A stretch of 64,000 bases of DNA from Oxyruncus cristatus (Eukaryota; Chordata; Aves; Passeriformes; Cotingidae), in NCBI GenBank assembly GCA_013399855.1, contig VXAY01004090.1:376731-440730 (forward strand). Reading direction: 5' to 3'. Made by a program: the position numbers and the translations under genes. This document shows, piece after piece, positions 23,061-35,027 of the stretch. The notes beneath the pieces were generated by a model, which did not search any database, was not told the DNA's origin, and saw only the letters and a program-made list of their open reading frames with translations. Within the stretch, counting starts at the first letter, position 1. Every line of letters starts with the position of its first letter.

Positions 23061-26000
23061 AAGAGGCTGTTGCCTCATTGGCTGTACTTCTGAATGTTCA
23101 AACCTCCTTGCGTGTGCAGGCACTTTATAAGATCTTACAGGGCTAATACGCAAATCTGGACAAGGTGAAGGCAGTATTTTGCACAATGAACTCTTCAAAA
23201 AACCCATAGTAGACCCTTACATCCTTTTTGTGCTATGTCTCAAAAAGGAGATGTCTCAAAGGTATACTGAGCAGATAAATGCATGGAAGATTATGAGGGA
23301 AAGCTCTAGTAATGAGACCTAGTTTGGATTTAGTTCACCTGTTTATGATTGCTTATCATTTTAACCTAAAGGTCTATAACTAATAAAAATGGGTCTTGTC
23401 ACATTAAACCAGCCTTTAAAGGTGAGTTAGGCTAGAAGAGTACAGATGTGGTGCTGCCAGGAGGTCTGCAGGTGCTAATCAACAGTGTAAGGGTAAAGGC
23501 CAAGTGATCACAAAAATGAGCAGGGGAGGAAAGGAGATGGAGATTATTCCTGTTACACCACACACACACACATAAACAGAATAACCCTGTCCCTGGTCTT
23601 GTGAGAAGCTGAATTCTCCCTTTGAGACTGTCAAATTGCAGGATAATGATTCAGGCAGCAAATAATCCATAGACATATTTACAAACCCAGGGCAGAACAA
23701 GTTAGACTAGTGGAAAAAACTTAGCACTCTAACAAGGGATCCAGCAGTGGCTTTGGCTGCAAACAAGGAAGCTGAAGGATGGCATTATGCCTGTATATTA
23801 AATTTACTTATAATCTCTCTTACTATTCTGCATTGCAAACAGAGTAGCTTCACAGTGGTAGGAAAGAATGTGCCAGGTGGTTATCATCTCAGAATTACCA
23901 TTTTGTATATATTATCTACTTAAAAATGCAACATTAATTAAGGTTCAGACTCAGCAACTGACTAAGAGTGGTCTGCAAGCGTACAAATTCTTCCGAGTAA
24001 TGAGAATTCCTTGCAGAAAGTAAAAGTGCTACAGTGTTGTATTCAATATTGAAAACTAGGACTCCATTAAATGAATGCATGCAGAGCACACTGCTGTTAA
24101 TTGAGAAGATGTAATTAAAGTACCCACGAGCCACCAGCATGTGGGGACACCTAATGGACATTATGGAAAGCAGTGCATTATGTTGGACTGCTATTCTCAG
24201 TGGTTTGTTTCTTAAAAAAAGCCGTAGCTGAAAGTGGATGCTGGTGAGTGAAACACCAAGTGCCATAATCCCAGTCACTAAGTCATAGGAACAAGCTCGA
24301 CAGATCCATCAGGCAAACCCTCATGGCTGCTCAGGAGCCTTGACTGATGTGACACAAAAGTAGCTGCTAAGCAAGATTTCAAGCCAGAAGACCACGCATA
24401 GAAAGTCCTGCAAAAACTCCCACACCTCCCTGGTATGAACTAGGGAAGTTCTACACAGAATGGTTGAAGGGGTTGCCAATTCCATTTGTCTGCCCACCAG
24501 GAGCAGATCTCATTCTGCTGCCCCATGGGCATTCATCAGAAGATACAAGGATACAAAGGCCAGGAGGACATACCTACAGGCTGTAACCATCTCATCTCCA
24601 CCAGCTATAGCTGCCTGTTCAGGTCAGAGCCCCGAGGAACTTTAACAGAGAGGCCAAACTGGAGAGATCGCTCTATTACAACTGAAAATGGGACTTTTGA
24701 TGCTTATGAGGAACCACTTCAGCCCCACTCAAATATTAGCAGGTTTATAATGTTGGGGAAACAATCAAGGGCAGCAGGAGAACAGTGTGACACAGAGCAG
24801 CCTGCCTGCAGCCACAACCAAGCTGCTGAATGATTAATGAAGTGATGGATTTACCCTGCTAAAAGAAGGGAATAGCTTGCAGGCCTTAATAGCTAGAAAT
24901 TTAAAACAGGTAAAAGGTGGAGGGTGGGGTCTGACACCACAGGAGACAGACAAAACAAATAACAAGAATAGCAGAAACTTTTGCATTTCATTGACGTTAT
25001 ATTATCTTAATGCTCAGTTATAACAGTTTTTTGTGCAGGGGGGCAATATTATCAGCCTGAACTCACTTTTACAAGATTAAATCCTTGGGAAATTTTCAAC
25101 TAGCTTAAGCAAACTAAACTATGGCTTTAGACACAAATGGTAATATGGTAGCTCCTTTGAACTACTTTCAGTATTCATGCAAAGGGCTTGTGATGCTTAA
25201 GCTTATAAAAATAGATCAGTAAACCTTGATGTGTTCTTTCAGCAGAATCTTGTTTCATTCTGAGGAAACCCATCCTGCTGGGGATCTATATCGATAAGAC
25301 AGCAGTGTCTGAGTAAAACCATGGAGAATCTTTACATTATGCCCTTAGGTTAATGCCCACAGAACTGCATTTGTATGCATAAGGGATGCAGCTAACCCTG
25401 CCACTTGTTAAAGGGTTGCAAAGCTGTTCTACTTAGATTAAAAATAAAAGTTAATAGCCTTCTTAGCGCTATGTACATTTAGCATGGAAAAACGCATCTG
25501 TAGAGGAGCCACAGGGAAAAAAATTGAGCATTCACAATGCGTTGAAGGAAATTGGGCAGGAAGGGGTTGTAACTGGTAATTTTTTAATTGACACTAGATT
25601 CTACTCTTCCAAACTAAACTGGAAATGTCACTGCTAGCGCAGCAGCCACATAAATCCAAGAATCTCTGGAATGGAGCTAAATCAGAAATAATTCAAGCAC
25701 TAAAAAAAAAAAAAACAAAAAACAAGTTAATTGGGGGGATGAGTGGTCACTTCTCATCCTTCCGAAGATCTGAATTTATTTTATGTGTGCCTTGATCCCA
25801 CAAAGAATGTGGTCCTTTAATGACCTATACAGGACAAGGAAGAAGTATCTATTAAGAAAAGGAACATACCATAACATTTATTTTTCTTCTTTAGCCACTA
25901 CTTAAAACTCAGTTCAAAATCTCCAAAACTCCTGGTGTTATCACACATTTAGTATTTCAGATTATGTTATTATAAATATGCTTCCTCTAGAATAATGTGA

Positions 26001-26693
26001 TCTAAAAGACATGCTGTCAAAATTCTTTGTTAAATATAAACTGGCAGCATTAGAAACATGCTCAGCTGAAAAATAGCAAAGTCCATGTATAAGATCCTAT
26101 TAACAGCTCATGATCTTTCACATACACTGATCATTTATTAGAACCTATGGCCTGAAAGTTGCCCTCAATTCATATTTCAAAAGAGATTTTTCTTTAGCAA
26201 CTTTTTCTAAATGCTGTGTCACTGACTGTCCATAACTCAAATAGCACTCTGCCACGTAATGGAAGCATTCAACAAGATGATTCAACCACACATGATTTTT
26301 TTTTTTTTAAGAAATATGTGTAAAAAGTTCTCATTGTCCACAAAATCACATGAATCTTTTTGAAAGCCAATAGAGGCAAATATTTTCTGGTTTTTTGCAA
26401 ACAAATCTACTGTGCCCTAAACTGTTGGATGGGGTTTTTCAGTTTATATTTGGCAAACGCGTTCATATATAATGAGCCAAAAACCAGCCATTTGAAATAG
26501 TGTTTTACAGATGTTTCCAAAATATTTTCCCAAAGAAGGAACACAAATACAGCTTCCAAGAGCCAATCACAGACTTAGCTGTCTGGAAAATGGAAATCTG
26601 TCATCACATGCAATGTTTTCTCACAACAAATGACACTAAAAATCTGATTGTCAGAATAGTGCTGGGAGTAGGAGAAAATCAAAATGTAAATGA
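23061..26693. other. Intronic, no recognised gene
   Basis: Contains a (CA)n stretch at 23556-23573, a poly-A-rich stretch near 25701-25713 and poly-T near 26298-26310. The overlapping plus-strand frames at 24.46-24.83 kb have no recognisable domain. Confidence 0.35.
23556..23573. repeat. (CA)n microsatellite, short
   Basis: ACACCACACACACACACA, about eight dinucleotide units with one interruption. Confidence 0.8.
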
Positions 26694-27010
26694 GTGGTGA
26701 TCCTCAGGGGTCATACTAGGACTGGTGCTGTTTAACACCTTTGTTGGTGACATGGACTCTGGGACTGAGGACACCCTCAGCATGTTTGACAATGACACCA
26801 AGCTACTTGTTTCCGTCAACACACTGGAGGGAAGGGATGCCCTCCAGAGGGACCTGGACAGGCTTGAGAGGTGGACCCATGTGAACCTCATGAAGTTCAA
26901 CAAAGCCAAGTGCAAGGTCTTGCACATGGGTCAGGGTGATCCCAAGAAAAATACAGGCTGGGCAGAGAATTGATTTGGAGCAGCCCTGAGGAGAAGGGTG
27001 TGGGAGTGTT
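26694..27010 (+). mobile_element. CR1 LINE (outer copy, left part)
   Basis: A sense CR1 begins within the RT domain: the frame around 26725-26940 reads SMFDNDTKL, where the family has the FADDTK motif, so the catalytic Asp pair is lost. The peptide then follows the expected order through LEGRDALQRDLDRLERW and NLMKFNKAKCKVLHMG. It is interrupted at 27010 by an antisense CR1 and resumes at 27302. Confidence 0.9.
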
Positions 27011-27296
27011 CATAGAATTATAGAATCATAGAATCAACTGGGTTGGAAAGGACCTCTGAGATCATCAAGTCCAACCCTTGATCCACTACCACCGTGGTTA
27101 CTAGACCATGGCGCTGAGTACCACATCCAGTCTCATCTTAAAAAACTCCAGGGACGGAGAATCCACCATCTCCCTTGGCAGCCCATTCCAATGCCTGATT
27201 ACCCTCTCTCTAAAGAATTTCTTCTTACTAACCAACCTAAACCTCCCCTGGCAGAGCTTAAGACCACGTCCTCTTGTCTTACTGATAGTTGCCTGG
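27011..27296 (-). mobile_element. CR1 LINE nested inside another CR1 (antisense)
   Basis: This antisense copy begins with its octamer tail (CATAGAATTATAGAATCATA) and ends, 5'-truncated, at GATAGTTGCCTG. It splits a sense CR1. The pentamer GTGTT occurs on both sides (27006-27010 and 27297-27301), consistent with a short target duplication. Removing the inner copy and one GTGTT restores the outer element's expected order, so this copy is the younger insertion. Confidence 0.88.
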
Positions 27297-27301
27297 GTGT
27301 T

Positions 27302-27940
27302 GGATGAGGAGAAGCTAAATATGGCCCAGTAATGTGCAGTCGCGGCCCAGAAAGCCAACAGAGACCTGGGCTGCATCAAAAGCAATGTGGGCAGCAGGTT
27401 GAGGGAGGTGATTCTCACCTTCTACTCTGCTCTCATGAGACCCTACCTGGAGTGCTGCATCCAGCTCTGGGAACCCCAACATAAAAAGGATGTGGATATG
27501 TTGGAGTGAATCCTGAGGAGGCCACAAAGATGATCACAGGGTTGGAGCATCTCTGCTATGGAGACAGGCTGAGAGAGTTGAGGCTGTCCAGCCTGGAGAA
27601 GACAAAGCCCTGGGGAGACCACCTAGCACCTTCTAGTACATACAAGAAATCTGGAGAGGGATGTAATGATACGACAAAGGGAAATAGCTTTAAACTGGCA
27701 GAAGACAGGTTTAGAATAGATTAGATAAAAGGAAGAAAGTCTTAACTGAGCGGGTAGTGAGACACAGGAACAGGTTGCCCAGAGAAGTTGTGGATGTCCC
27801 ATAACTGAGTGTTGAAGGCCAGGTTGGATGGGGCTTTGAGCAACCTGATCTAGTGGAAGGTGTCCCTGCTCACAGCAGGGGGTGGGAACTGGATGATCTT
27901 TAAAGTCCTTTCTGACCCAAAGCACTCTGTGATTCTACAA
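27302..27940 (+). mobile_element. CR1 LINE (outer copy, right part)
   Basis: The outer sense CR1 resumes at GGATGAGGAGAAGCTAAATA and runs to the 3' end (CACTCTGTGATTCTACAAG). It includes GCCCAGAAAGCCAACAGAGA, CTGCATCCAGCTCTGGGAAC and GTTGTGGATGTCCCATAACT. Several stops and frameshifts show it is dead. Confidence 0.92.
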
Positions 27941-29808
27941 GTTGAAAATCCAGTTTTTGGCTTCTCCACTGTCCTGCAGGTGGAATGCACAATCCTTTGA
28001 AGTCCCCTGATTCCTCTTGGGCAGGATAGTAGGGGTCATATAGTGGATGAGCTGCCTGCTGATGAACTTGGTGAGTGACACACAGAAACCTGCTGGATAT
28101 CAGCTGCTGCCCAACATATGGCTAAATGGAAGATAAGGAAGGGAATAAGTCCATAGATAGGTGCTGTTAAAGCTGAAAAGAGTTAAGACCAGCAAGCACC
28201 TGCTTCATCAGGATCCCGTCTAATGAATATTTTCTACAAGAAAAAACTTTCCTTCCTGAAAATTCCCCGTAAGTCTTCTCTCTACTATTGACTTCTCCTT
28301 AAAATTTCTCTGTGTAAGAATAAGAGCTATAATCTTGATGCTATGAACGGATTTGCTTAAAACCATAAATAAAATTTTAAATTAAAAGTGAGTACAGAGT
28401 CTTTTTGCCATTTTATTGTTTTGTAGTGATAATCATACCTTTTAGTTTTTCAGTGTTAGAAATTACATCCCTGACAACTTTCTAATATAGACTGATTGGT
28501 GAACGGTATAAACCCATATGTTATCCTTTCTTTCTTCTGCAGAAACAACATTTTCTGGCATCTATTTACTTTCTTGCTATATTTAAGTATTTAGTATTTA
28601 AGAGCCTAACTCAGATTTTAAAAATTTATGACATGTACACCCCCAACAACCTGACACTGGATGTACAGCCACAGAAATTAAAGATTACATGTAAGACAAG
28701 TGGTGAATAAGAAAAGGAGCAGTAAAAACTCCTGAGCAACTGGAGCTCTCCAGAGAGGCAGGAGGAAACAGAAAGAAGTTAAAGCCAGTTTGGCAAGCAC
28801 AGATAAGAACAGGAAGATTTTCTTTAGATTACTTCAGTCACAGATGTACCAGATTTGTACATTAGCCTGTGACTGAGACTGAGAAAATCATTTATCAGAA
28901 TGTGAAGCACAAACATGAATATTGAGCTCCTAGACACAAATGAAGCTATTGAGGGAGATACATTTCATCACAGAACTTGCAGGAAAGAGGAAATAGTTGA
29001 ATAATTTATAACAGATTTGATACTGTTGAGGCAAATGTGCAATTTTGGAGGACTTGTGAAATTCCTAATTCTGGAGATCAGATTGAATTGGGAACAAGAG
29101 CTCCAAATGGAGAGAGAAAAGGATTTATCAAACTCAAACTCAAACTCAAAAAAAAAAAAACAAAACAATATTTCCAGGATTTCAATCACAAAAAAACCCA
29201 GGTGCAGGTTCTGGAAGGAAGAGAAGACAAAACGGACACAATTAGAAAAGTCTCTCCAGAGGAATCTGCAGACTCAAATAGAAGGAATTTGCAAAACCAG
29301 TGTGGAAGGCTGAACCAAAACAGTTATAAAATCAATCTGCCACCTTTGGAAAGACTTTCCATATTTTTTGAGAAACAGAAGCCAAAATATACTGAAAAGA
29401 AGCAAATTTTACCATGCCATTGTTGAACGGGCATTTGCACCACAAAGAGTTTTTACTGGTTAGTTGAGCATGGCAGGGGAGTATAAGGCAAAAGCTGAAA
29501 CCACCTGAAGAAAAGACATACTCGCACTCCATAAAGACAAATAACCACAGATTATGCTGTGGAGAAATGGTTCTAGTTGTAGATTTATAGGAGCTTGACA
29601 TAAGGATAAAGGAAAATCTTGAAAAGATAAGATTTGTAATTGTTTCAGGGAAAGAGCATATTGATTCAAGGGCTGAAAACACAGCAAATGCTCAGGCTCA
29701 TTATGAGAGCTTATGCTGTAAGACAGAAGCTATAAGGGTAGAAAATCAATTCTATGATGCCTTTAATGGTATTGGAAAGCTGTTGACAGAATACAAGATA
29801 AGGATAAT
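27941..29808. other. Intronic, no recognised gene
   Basis: Contains the (CAAACT)n/poly-A stretch at 29128-29166. A 43-bp minus-strand exon candidate at 28439-28481 is discussed as a finding. The overlapping plus-strand frames at 29.0-29.4 kb result from the A-rich repeat. Confidence 0.35.
29128..29166. repeat. (CAAACT)n and poly-A simple repeat
   Basis: Three to four CAAACT units run straight into twelve A residues and a CAAAAC tail. Confidence 0.85.
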
Positions 29809-29956
29809 GTTCCATCCCTGGAAGTGTTCAAGGCTGGGTTGGATGGGGGCCTAAGCAATCTGATCTAGTGGAAGATGTCCCTGCCCATGGCAAGAAGATT
29901 GGACTAGATGGTCTTTAAGGTCTCTTCCAACACAAACCATTCTAGGATTCTATAAT
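29809..29956 (+). mobile_element. CR1 LINE, short 3' fragment
   Basis: TCCATCCCTGGAAGTGTTCA, GATCTAGTGGAAGATGTCCC and GGTCTCTTCCAACACAAACC precede a CATTCTAGGATTCTATAATG end. About 150 bp of a relatively well-preserved copy. Confidence 0.9.
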
Positions 29957-30639
29957 GAAACTCAATTGTCCTAAGTGTTCCTAAAAATGTCCGTGCAGTG
30001 CTCAGACACAAATGCCAACAAGTAGAACAAACATCTGAGACTGATGCATGCATGTATACATGGCCAAGAAAACTTTCCTATCACGGGTGCTTTTGTCTGC
30101 CAGTGCTACAGTACAAGCTGAGACTTTCCAAAAATAATACCAGATATTGACACCTTATTTGATAAATTAGAACCATAACCCCTTTAAGAATACTGAAAGA
30201 ACTTCTTGTTGTAGGTGGTATTTTAATAAGTAATATTAGATTGATGTAAAACTTGAAAAAAATATGGAAAACAATCTGACAATATATACCATTATGATTA
30301 TTCAAGAAATTGCAGATCTATGTAGATATTAAGATGTTCACCTATGCCAGAAATATTTATGTACTCATTTGAAATGACTATTCCCACTATATGAAACAGT
30401 ATTAGAAAATATGAAAATTAAATCCCCATTTTTACCTACACACATGAGAATGGAAAAGACTACATACTAAATCCTGAAGCTGGCATACCAGATGTGCTAA
30501 TAACAAATAAAGGGTCACAATTAGAACTGTTCTGAGTTTAAATAAATTGCAAATATTTGTACACATTACCTTGAACCCAGATCATCCCAATGTAATGGTT
30601 TTGTGGAAAAAGATATCAAAATTGCTTAAAGGATGCTTA

Positions 30640-30686
30640 AAAACAAACAAACAAAACCAATCAAACAAACAAACAAACAAAACAAG
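30640..30686. repeat. (AAAC)n microsatellite
   Basis: Repeated ACAA/AAAC tetramers with two interruptions (AACCAATC). Confidence 0.88.
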
Positions 30687-31882
30687 CACCTGGCTACTTA
30701 CATTTAGATTTCCAATGGGCATGCCGAATTTAAAAAGCAATGTCTGATTCTGGAACTCAGAAGTACAAGTCATGTGGAAACAGGCCCAAAGATGAAGCAA
30801 TTTGCTTCCATAAAGTTTCATATAAAAGGCAGAGGTGGAACTGAGATTCAGGAGCTCTTGAACTTAGCTTGGTTAAATTCCTGTCTTAATGTATCACTTC
30901 TCAGAGACAGAAAATATAGATCAAATAAATTCATTATTTATTTTAGAATATTTTTTCTGAGTTTAATATTTGGTTAAATAGAGCGGTAAGTGAACTCATT
31001 GCAATAAAGTTTAAGACCGTTTGTTTCTATTTATCTGAAGAAGAGGGCTGTCCTGATACCCAGTCAAAAATAATAAATAATTTACATGCACTTCCTTTAT
31101 TAATTTATAGCACTGGAAAACAAATTTCAGCACTCAATTAAAGCAGCTGCACATCACATTAAGGATTTCTTTTTCAATCATTCACAGGGACTACAATACA
31201 TTATCAGAACACCAGGCCCAGTCCTGACTCTGCATCTGACTCTGACCAGTCAGAGCCTCATTAGGGAGAAGAATAAGAACTTCTTGATGGGCAGATGGGG
31301 CATAGCCTGTCCCAATCCTTGTGTCTGCTGGTGGCAGGCTCAAGCCATGAGGCATAAAATTTCATATTATTTCCCTCAATAGTAACACTGGATATTTTTG
31401 ATGCACACATAAACTATGCAATCTCACTTTTTGTTTACTTCATTTGGCTTTTATTTCTTACTGTGGCCACTTTCCATTATTTAACAAAATTGCTTACATA
31501 GTTTCACAATTTTCAGTTCTTACTCAGGAAAAATAGCCTATTTCATGCCAAAAGGAAAAAAGAATCCAATTTCTTTCTTCAGGTTTTAGATATTTTCACT
31601 CAGTCACTTTTATTCATCTCATTTCTAAATGAAAAATCTTAATTGATTCAATCTTATTCATATCAGAATGTTTCACCTCATTCAGCAATATGATACTACT
31701 GGAGCTCTGATATCTTGTTTTTGCAATAAAATGGCCAGTCCTGAACAGTATTAAAATAGGTTTCACCAACTGATTTATCTAAAAGGCTTTATAAAAACTT
31801 TTGTGTTGTTTACCATCCCAGTTTTTAGGAATTCTTTAAATCTGTCAACTTTTCTTATTACAAATGTGCATGGAGTAGAAGC

Positions 31883-31907
31883 CTTCATTGTACCTTCTAC
31901 AATGAAG
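31883..31907. other. Perfect 10-bp inverted repeat, 5-nt loop
   Basis: CTTCATTGTA and TACAATGAAG flank the loop CCTTC. An outer CATGG/CCATG pair lies just beyond, across a 9-base bulge. Confidence 0.6.
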
Positions 31908-32712
31908 CCATGTCCTTGTCTACTAAAGATGTACCAGTTGTGACATTTATTTTGATTTTACTGTGACATAGATTGTAATATTCAGATACATTTCACACAT
32001 TCATAATACCAAGCTTCAGCTGAAATAATCCCTGGATAAAGGAAAATTGACTGTCAGCAAGGGACCTTATAAAGACCAGCAGCAAATAAAAATACCAAGG
32101 AAAGTAGAGAATATATGGGAGGAAACAAAGAAGGAAGCAAGAAAATAATTTAATAAAATTAGGCTCAGAGCATTTGTTAAACCTCTCAGCTATTGGAGGT
32201 CTTCATAACATGAGTGGAGGTATCTGCATTCAAAATACTTTGAGAAAATAAACATATTCACAAGGACACTTTGTATATGTCTATTTTCACAAGGACACTA
32301 TATTTCTGGTGGCTGCTTCTGCTAGCAATCTTGTTAAAGAAACAAAGCACTGATCAAATCAAAATTCATGTTATGTCTTATGATATCCAAAAAATATGGA
32401 ATTGTGCCAAAAATTAATTAAACAACTACTAGGTAAAAATGAATATCTATTAATGTTTTATGTTCAGCTACTGAGTTTAAATAAAACAGTAAAAAGTTCC
32501 TAACTGAGTCTGTTCCTGAGATGTTTGTAAATTTGTTATGACAAAAACTCTGTGGCTTCAGCCAAACACACACAAATTTAACTTTACACATATGAAGAGT
32601 CATGTTAAAGACAAATGGATCACTCACAATTTCAGGTTAAGCACAACAGTACATCCCTGAAAAACTGGGTCAAATTGTGAAATTCCCACTGAGTTAAAAA
32701 AAGCACACTTAC

Positions 32713-32753
32713 TTTGGCAATCCTGAATAACAACATTAGCCTGGTAATTTATA
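32713..32753 (-). CDS. Short internal coding exon, 41 bp
   Basis: On the minus strand a near-ideal acceptor (eight T residues then CAG, ending at 32754) is followed by 41 bp and a consensus donor, AAA/GTAAGT. One frame is open and reads INYQANVVIQDCQ after a single leading base. The exon enters in phase 2 and leaves in phase 1. Both match: the 60-bp exon upstream ends in phase 2, and the 143-bp exon downstream begins in phase 1. The first codon is completed as AGT (Ser) and the last as AAT (Asn). The exon is too short for an ORF search to reveal, and the two flanking introns are long. Splice-site quality is what convinces me. The peptide alone is not diagnostic of any family. Confidence 0.6.
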
Positions 32754-35022
32754 CTGAAAAAAAATGAAGAACTTATAAATGCACTAAAGAGAGCTTATAA
32801 ATATGAATTTGACATTTCTACCAACACAAATAAATAAAAGCTATAAAGTCAAGTATTTATAATAATGGGAGATGCTTGTGTGTTCTGTATCTTATATATT
32901 GTGGGGTTTGGTTTGTTCTTTTCCACTGTTTATATTTCCAGGCCAGTTTCCTTTGCCAAATATTGTGCATCTTACTGGGAACCTAAGCATGAATTTCAAT
33001 TTTTTTTCATTTCAAAAAGGTAGATGAGAGAAGTGGATAGGGGACCAGTCTGTTTACTTGTCATTTGAAATGCAGATAGAAGTCATGCAGATGCAGATAA
33101 AAAGAGTCCCCCCTTGTCATACCAAGTAGCAGTGGTTAATTGTGATGCATCATGAAGCATATGCATTGTAGAGTAACAGACACATTAATCTTGGGAAATG
33201 TCATCAGGCAGATCAAGACATACTGGTCAATAAAACCCAAATGGCTTTGTGACTCTGAAGGTAAAAAGAAGAGATGACTTAACTTTAAAATAGCAAGAAG
33301 ACTTCTAGTTCAGTTTTAACAGCACTTTCTTTTAACTTCAAAATTTAGACTCTTCCTCACTGACTTCAGTCAGAAATCATATGCTGTATTTCTGTATCAA
33401 CTTCAGAGATATTTTCCTATAATTCATTCAGTGAAATATCTTAATCAAGGCCTCCCTCCTTTCACAACCTCTATAAAACCAACTCCCCTTGAAATTGTTT
33501 TGGTTAAAATATGACATCCTGACATTCAACCTTAGACCTTCGATGATCAGCACACCCTCAGCTGTGGCACGCACCAGCACGTGCCTGGATGAAAGCTCTG
33601 AGTACACTGTGCAGTTGAGGGCATCTGCTCTGAAATGGGGTCTGCTGACAGATTGCCAGGGACAGACTCGTCACTGGCTAGAGCTACCTAAGGGAAAAAA
33701 GTATTTGAATTGTACCTAAGACAAAATGCAAGGTTTCTATATCAATTATATTTTTCTATGAGAAAGATAAAGGGTTTCTGGTTCTGCACTCAACCTTTCA
33801 AGGAGCATGTTATCTATCTGCCTCACACTCCTGCTTTTCTGCTTGCTTGGGACAACTACAGACCTTCTGAAAATAACTTATCTTTAAGCTGCACACCATG
33901 ACCCCAGTGCTCAGGTCCCATTCTCCCACATCTGGAGAATAAGCAGATGAAGGTCGCTGTGAAAACCAGCTTTGCAGGAACCAGTCCCTTTTAAGTTATT
34001 TACTGTAATCAGTTAAGCCACAAAGACTTCTTCACTGTTCCACAAAACCCGTTTTTTACTTATATCTCGCTTGGGTCCAACTGAAACCATGACAAAGAGT
34101 TACTAAACGAATTATATTGTTTATTTAAGTAATACTGTTATCACCTAAATTATATTAGGTGATGTCCAGCTCCCTAGTTTCTAGGACATGTGGCCTCTTC
34201 TTGATTATATCACCAATATTACGAACCTGAGATGAACAGAGTTGTAGTAAGAGTTAGGGTAGAGGAGGAAAGGAGAAAGGCAGAGTGGCACAGGCCTGAG
34301 GTGGTTCTTCATCTATGCTTAGAATGAAGCAGGGCTTATAACACTGTCCCTCAGATCATGGATCAGGGCCCTGTTGAGGTAAGTGACTCAAAAAGAACAT
34401 CCCTGCCTGAAACAGAAAACACCTGAGGCTCCCAGGCAGCCAGGGAGCTGGGAATACAAGAATTATCAGTCAGCATGAAAAGGATCTGCCTTGGCACACT
34501 ATCAGCTTGTCAAGGTTTCTGTAAGTCATCACAGGAAAAAAAGACTTATAAAATGACTTGAAAGTTGCTTTGTTGTTGTTTCAGAGAGTTCCTTCCAAAT
34601 GTGAGGGTAAGCATGGGAAAGGTGATGATTTGAAGGTGTAAAAACAAGAGGAAGGGAGCTGGTATCATCAGCACATCAGAGATGGGAGCTGACATTTAAA
34701 ATGAACAAGAGAAGACAAGCCATGTGGGAATGAGACAAGAAAGTTGTTCAAAATGAGAACAAGATTACATTGTATAAACAAAGAGGAACCAATGAAACAA
34801 TGCAGGAAGGAGATGATGCTGACAATGTACTGGGATAGGACAATGCCCCTGAGTGTGAATTTTGAATTAATGTAAATGGGAGAAAGCTGGAGAAGAGAAG
34901 ATTGCCTTAGGTGACATGGCAGGTGATAAGAGCCTGGGTAAGACTTTTAGCTATGTTACAGTTACAAAAACACCACCTCTGTAAAAGGAGGTATGCAGAA
35001 GGATTTCCAAGATCCAACCAAA
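32754..35022. other. Intronic, no recognised gene
   Basis: Part of the 7.3-kb proposed intron. A 9-bp-stem hairpin lies at 34140-34163. No repeat or exon could be supported. Short frames at 33.5-33.9 kb have no recognisable domain. Confidence 0.35.
34140..34163. other. Perfect 9-bp inverted repeat, 6-nt loop
   Basis: ATCACCTAA and TTAGGTGAT flank ATTATA. It is AT-rich and of unknown meaning. Confidence 0.5.
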
Positions 35023-35027
35023 CTGGA
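35023..35027 (+). repeat. Target site duplication, left copy (CTGGA)
   Basis: CTGGA directly precedes the TG terminus of the LTR and is repeated exactly at 36309-36313 after its CA terminus. Five bases is the usual duplication length for ERVL-class elements. Confidence 0.8.

Larger units (their letters stand above)
29957..32712. other. Intronic, no recognised gene
   Basis: AT-rich DNA containing the (AAAC)n microsatellite at 30640-30686 and a 10-bp-stem hairpin at 31883-31907. A short imperfect direct repeat of TTCACAAGGACACT occurs near 32258-32300. A 48-bp exon-like segment at 30702-30749 is treated as a finding. Confidence 0.35.

Noticed and set aside
27101..27418. 105-codon minus-strand frame
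   Set aside because: It is the translated tail of the nested CR1 running into the outer CR1, not a host gene.
29017..29426. Overlapping 98- and 129-codon plus-strand frames
   Set aside because: The Lys/Asn/Ser-rich translation comes from the CAAACT/poly-A simple repeat.
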